Both the position numbers and the translations under genes were made by a program. Shown here piece by piece: positions 57,493 through 64,000 of a DNA stretch of 64,000 nt. Origin of the DNA: Rhynchospora pubera (lineage: Eukaryota > Streptophyta > Magnoliopsida > Poales > Cyperaceae); assembly GCA_028095005.1 (NCBI GenBank), contig CM051459.1, forward strand, positions 198,625,902 through 198,689,901, in the 5' to 3' direction. Below the pieces are notes generated by a model. It was not told the DNA's origin, made no database searches, and saw nothing but the letters and a program-made list of their open reading frames with translations. How positions within the stretch are numbered: position 1 is the first letter of the stretch; each line of letters opens with the position of its first letter.

Positions 57493-59241
57493 TGATATCT
57501 CTTATTTATACTGATATTTTGGCCAGACTTTTCATCGAAATTGTGACTAAAACCGTGATATTATCTTGTTTTTCTGTTTGTTTGGCAAGATTGGATACTG
57601 CCGTGGAATTTGACTTGACTTGTAGGAATTTGGTGGATCACGCATAATCATTGCATAAAATGGTAGATTTAAGAGAATAAAATGGCTAAATGGAGGCAAT
57701 AGAATTGTAGAGCTCATTGTAAGCTTTCCGACGATCTTTGAATCACCTCAATCGGAGCCCGGATGAAGAAATTATGCTCAAAATACTATTTGTGCGCAAT
57801 GCTGGCACAGGAATTCGGACCGAATTGGCATCAATTCGGACCGAATTGCATCACAGAAAATTACAGAGAAGCTAATTCGGACCGAATTGTCTGGAATTCG
57901 GTCCGAATTGCTATACACGGAAATGTTTCTGGCTGCGTCCTGAAGGCGTTTTCTCCATTAGGAAGGCTATTTTTCCGCCCAAAATGAAGGAAAATCACGT
58001 CCCAGCTGTCCAGGAGAGGGGAGAGGAGTAATATAAGCATATTCCATCTTTGGAAGAGCAATCTTTGATGCCACTTTTGATCTTTCTCTTTCAGCCAGAT
58101 CCAGATCTGGTTTGGGGGACAATTCTTCTCCTCTTGTGCGACTTGGGCAGGTGGTAGAGGACGATTCAGAGCTGTCCCTTGCTGCTACAACGAGTTCCGA
58201 AGGTCTCAAGGTGTTCTCTAGTGCGACGGCAACAGTGGACAACCTTAGAAACTTGGCTATTTGTTGTATCGAACCAATTCTCTCTTTAATTTCTGGATTT
58301 ATGTCTCGTTTAAACTTATATACTGTTATTTGCGTTGTTTCTCTTAGTATGTTAGGGTAAAAACTTGTTGCTTTAGGGAACGATGTAGCTTAGATTTAGG
58401 TTTTGCTTGGTTTACTTGTTTTGTTGATGGACGAAGTTAATTACCCTTGGGATTTTTATTGAAATTGCTTGTGTTTGGACCCGTTATTACTTGTATCGCT
58501 CGACTTTTGTACACGTGCAATTGTTGGGAACTTCTTTACATTATATTAATCGAGTCCTGTACGAGTATTTCGAGGTAGGTCAAAGGCGAAAGTCGACCAA
58601 TTAATAACCAAAAGTGAACGTTTCTAGTTAGGCGAAAATCTAACTAGATACCTCGTAGAAAACCATTGGTAAACTCGAGTAAGTCCACCGAACAACGAAA
58701 GTTGGGGGTGCAATACACTCGATGAAGGTTATTCAACACTAGATCCCATTCCAAATACCGTACCCAATAGGCGAAAGCGGAGGGTTAGGGAGTTAGGTTT
58801 GGCTGGATGGACCTTTGGCTTGAATAAATCAACAAAAGAGTAAACCATAGCATTTACACAGTGGAATTCGGTCCGGAATTCGGACCGAATTAGCAAGGCC
58901 GAATACGACAGTGCTAGGTCTTGCGACTCTGTGGCCAGTTCTAAGTGAAATCGAACCCTAAGGCACATTTATCATCTTATTTCAAACCGTTAGAAAACCC
59001 CAAAAATATTTATTTCAATTGTTTTGCATATTCTTGTTACTTGCAATTGCATTCCTATATTTCCTTTAATTTGTTCTATTGGTTACTTCAATTCTTTTCT
59101 CGATCTTTATCGTCTAGCTTTAACGAAATAATAAGAATAATATTCATATCCATCTCTGTGGGTTCGACACCATTACTCTACTACAAGCGACTAGTCGAGT
59201 ACAAGGTTTATTTATTTGACCTTGGTTCACACCCTCGATCA
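57493..59241 (+). mobile_element. Solo LTR (Ty3/gypsy type) in the satellite
   Basis: TGATATC...TCGATCA, 1749 bp, with CATTT at 57488-57492 and 59242-59246 as 5-bp target duplication; joining the flanks restores a satellite monomer. The end segment (CTCTGTGGGTTCGACACC ... TTTGACCTTGGTTCACACC) resembles the U5 of long plant gypsy LTRs (Tat/Athila/Ogre-like). No PBS, PPT or second LTR remains. The orientation is inferred from that U5-like end. Confidence 0.8.
57812..57911. repeat. Palindromic AATTCGG(A/T)CCGAATT iterons
   Basis: AATTCGGACCGAATT occurs at about 57812, 57834 and 57877 and in the T form at about 57896. Two more copies, overlapping each other, lie at about 58863-58890. Each is a 15-bp near-palindrome. 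Confidence 0.85.
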
Positions 59242-62200
59242 CATTTCAATCGTTTCAGTATTTATTCTAAGTCGTTTCAACCCAATAATCATCATTTCAA
59301 CTCTTTATATTGTCTAAAGTATGATTCATATGTTATTTATACAAAAGGATTGGATTAAACAGAATAATTTCGCATATAAATTGCAAATAATGCAATTCTG
59401 TGTATCATTTGAGCATTTCAATCGTTTCTTGATTCATTCTAAGTCATTTCATCACAATAATCTACATTTAAAACTCTTTATACTGTTTAGAATACGATTC
59501 ATATCGTTTTATATAAAAAAAGATTGTATTATGCACAGTAATTTCACATATAAATTGCAAATAATGCAATTCTGACTATCATTTGAACATTTCAATCGTT
59601 TATGCATTCATTCTATGTCTTTTCATCACAATAATCGGCATTTAAACTCATTATACTATATAGAATATGATATATATCTTATTTATTCAAAACGATACGA
59701 TTATATATAGTAATTACGCATCATTTGAGTATCATTTGAGTATTTCAATCATTTCTGGATCCATTTTAAGTCAAATATACACAATAATCAACATTTAAAA
59801 TCTTTATACTATCCAGAACATGATTCAAATATTATCTAGTCAAAAATATTGGATTATACATAATAATTATTATGCTCATAAAATAATGCAATTCTGTGTA
59901 TTTTTTGAGCATTGCAATCTTTTCTGGATTCATTTTTACTCATTTCATCATAATAATGTACATTTAAAATATTTATACTGTCTATAATATGATTCATATC
60001 TTATTTATACAAAATGGTTGGATTAAAAATAGTAATTTTGTATACAAATTGCAAATAATGCAATTCTGAGTATCATTTGAGCATTTCAATCGTTTATAGA
60101 TTCATTCAACGTCATTTTGTCACAATAATCTACATATAAACTCTTTATTATATTTAGAACATGATTCATATCTTATTTATTCAAAATGATTGGATTATAC
60201 AAAGTAATTACACATATAAATTGCAAATAATGCAATTATGAGTATCATTTATGCATTTCTATCGTTTCTGGTGAATGATTCACTCTAAGTAATTTCATCA
60301 CAATAATCTACATTTAAATTCTTTTTGCTGTTTAGAATATGATTCATATCTTATTTATTAAAAAAAAGATTGGATTATATATATTATATAGTAATATCGC
60401 ATATAAATTGCAAGTAATGCAATTTTGAGTATCATTTGAGAATTTCAATCGTTTTAGGATTCATTCCAAGTTGTTTTATACCAATAATCAACATTTCAAC
60501 TCTTTATACTGTCTAAAATAAGATTCATATCTTATTTATACAAAAAAGATTGGATTAAACACAATAATTTCGCATATAAATTGCAAATAATGCAATTATG
60601 TGTATCATTTGTGCAATTGAATCGTTTTTTGATTCATTCTAAGTCATTTCATCACAATAATCTACATTTAAAACTCTTTATACTGTTTAGAATACGATTC
60701 ATATCTTTTTATGTAAAAAAGATTGGATTATGAACACTAATTCATATATAAATTGCAAATAAAGCAATTCTGACTATCATTTGAACATTTCAATCGTTTA
60801 TGCATTCATTCTATGTCTTTTCATCACAATAATCAGCATTTAAACTCGTTATATTATCTAGAATATGATATATATTTTATTTATTCAAAACGACACGATT
60901 ATAAATAGTAATTATGCATATAAATTGCAAGTAATGGAATTCTGAGTATCATTTGAGTATTTCAATCGTTTCTGGATTCATTTTAAGTCATTTCTACACA
61001 ATAATCAACATTTAAAATCTTTATACTGTCTAGAACATGATTCAGATCTTATCTATTCAAAAAGATGGGATTATACATAATAATTACGCACATAAAGTCG
61101 AAATAATGCAATTCTGTGTATTTTTTTGAGCATTGCAATTGTTTCTGGATTCATTTATACTCATTTCATCACAATGATCTACATTTAAAATATTTATACT
61201 GTCTATAATATGATTCATATATTATTTATACAAAATGGTTGGATTAAAAATAGTAATTTTGTATACAAATTGCAAATAATGCAATTCTGAGTATCATTTG
61301 AGCATTTCAATCGTTTATAGATTCATTCAACGTCATTTTGTCACAATAATCTACATATAAACTCTTTATTATATTTAGAACATGATTCATATCTTATTTA
61401 TTCAAAATGATTGGATTATACATAGTAATTACGAATATAATTTGCAAATAATGCAATTCTGAGTATCATTTATGCATTTCTATCGTTTTTGGTGAATGAT
61501 TCACTCTAAGTAATTTCATCACAATAATCTACATTTAAACACTTTTTGCTGTTTAGAATATGATTCATATTTTATTTATTAAGAAAGATTGGATTATATA
61601 TAGTAATTACACATATAAATTGCAAACAAATGCAATTCTGAGTATCATTTGAGAATTTCAATCGTTTCAGGATTCATTCTAAGTCGTTTCATTCCAATAA
61701 TCTTCATTTCAACTCTTTATATTGTCTAAAATATGATTCATATCTTATTTATACTAAAAGATTGGATTAAACACAATAATTTCGCATATAAATTGCAAAT
61801 AGTGCAATTCTGTGTATTATTTGAGCATTTCAATCATTTCTTTATTCAATCTAAGTAATTTCATCACAATAATCTACATTTAAAACTCTTTATACTGTTT
61901 AGAATACGATTCATATATTTTTTATTGATTATGCACAATAATTTCGCATACAAATTGTAAATAATGCAATTCTGACTATCATTTGAACATTTCAATCGTT
62001 TCTGCATTCATTCTATGTCATTTCATCACAATAATCGACATTTGAACTATTTATACTGTCTATAATATGATTTATATCTTATTTATTCAAAATGATATGA
62101 TTATACGTAGTAATTATGCATATAAAAATGCGAATAATGCAATTCTGAATATCATTTGAGTATTCCCATCGTTTCAGGATTCATTTTAAGTCATTTCATC

Positions 62201-62861
62201 CTTAATCAACACTTAAACTCTTTATACTGTCTAGAACATGATTCATATCTTATTTATTCACAAAGATTGGATCATACATAGTAATTTCGCATATAAATCA
62301 CAAATAAATGCAATTCTGAGTATAATTTCAACATTCAATCGTTTCTGGATTCATTGTAAGACATTTCATCATACTACTCTGCATTTAAACTCTTTATACT
62401 ATCTAAAATAGGATTCATACATTATTTATTCAAAAAGATTTGATTATACATTGTAATTATGCATATAAAGTGCAAATAATGCAATTACGAGTGTCATTTG
62501 AGCATTTCAATCGTTTCTGGATTCATTCTAAGTCATTTCATCACAACAATCTATATTTAAACTCTTTATGCAATATAGAAAATGATTCATATCTTATTTA
62601 TTTGAAAAGATTGGACTATGCATAGTAATTACGCTCTGAAAGTGCAAATAATGAAATTTTGAGTATCATTTGAGCATTTCAATTGTTTTTGGTTTCATTC
62701 AAAGTCATTTTAACACAAAAATCTACATTTAAACTCTTTATGCTGTGTAAAATATGATTCATATCTTATTTATTAAAAAAAATTGACTTATACATAGTAG
62801 TTACACATATAAAGTGCTAATAATGCAATTCTGAGTATCATTTGAGCATTTCAATTGTTTC
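59242..62861. repeat. AT-rich satellite array, about 173-bp monomer (part 2)
   Basis: About 21 monomers of the same family. Here a higher-order unit of seven monomers is evident: the variant with GGTGAATGATTCACTC at 60270 recurs at 61491, and ATGGTTGGATTAAAAATAGT at 60014 recurs at 61235 (offset 1221 bp). A third, weaker copy starts at about 61656. The array stops where an LTR enters at 62862. Confidence 0.95.
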
Positions 62862-64000
62862 TGTTAGGAAACTGCCCAATTTTGATTTTGTGACTAATTA
62901 CTAACTAATTAATCCAATTAAACAAAGAGCAAGAGGATCTAGTACCTAGCTATTTCGACACAAAGAGAAAGGGGTGGAATGTACCTCCCGCGAAATCGCA
63001 TCCGCGGGGCTCGATCCTACGGCATGGGAATCGATGGGGTGCTCTCCTTCGCCTCCTAATCGCGCGCCTCAAGTCCACCAAGGAAACTAACCATTCTCAT
63101 AGGTCCTATGCTAGTAGGAACTAGAGGAATGCTCATCCCTTTACTATTCTTGAACTAATTTTAGGAATAGCTATTCTCAACACATGAGACCTATTAATAA
63201 TCAATGGAAGAGAGCAAAAATGGAATAGAGAAAACCAATTTTCTCTCTTTGAAGGTGGCGGCTAGAGAAGGAGGCAAGAGGAGGAGAGAGAACTAGGGTT
63301 GGAAGGCACCAACTAGTGGTCCTTATATAGAGATCAAGTCCAACCTTCTTACCTCACTTTTTACCATTTTGCCACTCTATGGCCGGCCAAATAAAAGGCC
63401 TAAATTGGGCCTTTTCCATATTTTAATTATTCTCTATTAAGCCTATTATATCAATTATATAATGGGCCTTTCCAATTGATTATTATTTCGGCTCACAACG
63501 GCTAATTAAATTAAGCCTATTTATTCAATATAATTCCTACAATTATATTAAATATTGTTGAGCATAATTAATTATCAATTCAATGATAATTACTTTGGGA
63601 TAAGCATATGTATTAAATTAATTTCTATATGATCCTTTTGATGTAATTAATTATAACGGTTTGCAACGGTATATAATTAATTAATCAACTCATCATATTT
63701 TTGCATTCTCCAATGCAAACAAATCAATTAATACACTGTATGGTTAAAGTCCTATTTGTGTGACCCTTTGAGGATTTATGCTAAGTTGGACATGGAATTA
63801 AATCGCTATTTAATTCCAATAATCATAAGCGGTATCTAGCAACACGTTATGATTCCCAATTCACATAAATAGTGTACTGCTACAATATTTCAATCCTGCA
63901 TAAGAGAATAAATGTATTTCCCTATTTTGATTCTTATGTCTCACGATATCATCGTATAATCCAAGATAGGAGTGTGTCATTCTTGCAGATTATACGTTTC
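62862..64000 (-). mobile_element. Angela-like Copia LTR, running off the window edge
   Basis: Starts TGTTAGGAAACT directly after GTTTC, inside a satellite monomer. From about 63730 to the edge it is collinear with and close to the LTRs at 20317 and 28429 (ATCATAAGCGGTATCTAGCA, CAATCCTGCATAAGAGAATA, TTGCAGATTATACGTTTC). The first 600 bp are more diverged but keep GGCCGGCCA, the TATATAAG promoter (about 63325) and AACGGTTTGCAACGG-like blocks. 1139 bp are visible, against 1118 bp for the matching part of the first LTR. The minus orientation is by homology. Whether it is a solo LTR or a full element cannot be seen. Confidence 0.9.

Noticed and set aside
58945..59358. 137-codon ORF across the solo LTR end into the satellite
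   Set aside because: It spans a transposon junction, so it cannot be an evolved gene.
50095..62861. Possible CRISPR-like array
   Set aside because: Head-to-tail monomers of about 173 bp without unique spacers, in plant nuclear DNA; this is a satellite.

Overview
This window looks like nuclear DNA of a flowering plant. The grounds are two intron-containing plant genes with canonical GT-AG junctions, a chloroplast-type ATP sulfurylase, many plant transposon families (Copia, Ty3/gypsy, L1-like LINE, SINE, Tourist, Mutator-like and hAT MITEs), a plastid-like fragment and a long AT-rich satellite array. No species call is possible from what is visible.

Layout. 1-19.6 kb is gene-poor: a degenerate tRNA-Phe-like locus, a SINE, about a dozen short MITEs, a plastid-like segment (about 11.64-12.18 kb) and a candidate 2.3-kb solo LTR (12403-14703). 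19.6-36.9 kb is the genic part. Both genes are on the minus strand: an ATP sulfurylase (five exons, 36884-34315, 485 codons) and, downstream of it, a SASA-type carbohydrate esterase (three exons, 32359-19602, 290 codons). The second intron of the esterase gene is 11.3 kb because a complete Angela/BARE-like Copia retrotransposon (20317-30186) sits in it, in the same transcriptional direction. Its two 1758-bp LTRs differ at about 2 positions and a 5-bp target duplication (GTTTC) is intact, so the insertion is young.

37.1-50 kb is repeat-rich. It holds a MITE in the ATP sulfurylase upstream region, a compound ATT/ATC microsatellite, and a near-complete L1-like LINE (38417-45071) with a 14-bp target duplication and one in-frame TAG in its reverse transcriptase. 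After it comes the remnant of a retroelement (LTR end, tRNA-Met primer site, gag-like zinc-knuckle ORF). That remnant is split by an aberrant Ty3/gypsy-derived insertion (47026-49316) whose LTR ends point in opposite directions but which is flanked by one 5-bp target duplication.

From about 50.1 kb to 62.86 kb lies a tandem satellite of roughly 173-bp AT-rich monomers, with at least two higher-order arrangements (about 2.58 kb and about 1.21 kb). It is interrupted by a 1749-bp solo LTR (57493-59241) carrying palindromic iterons, and it ends where a second Angela-like LTR enters (62862 to the window edge).

The two host genes have no obvious joint function. Plastid ATP sulfurylase makes adenosine 5'-phosphosulfate in sulfate assimilation. 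The esterase probably deacetylates a carbohydrate in the secretory pathway or cell wall. No unknown multi-gene system was recognised; the most unusual items are the inverted-LTR element, the satellite architecture and the young Copia in the esterase intron.
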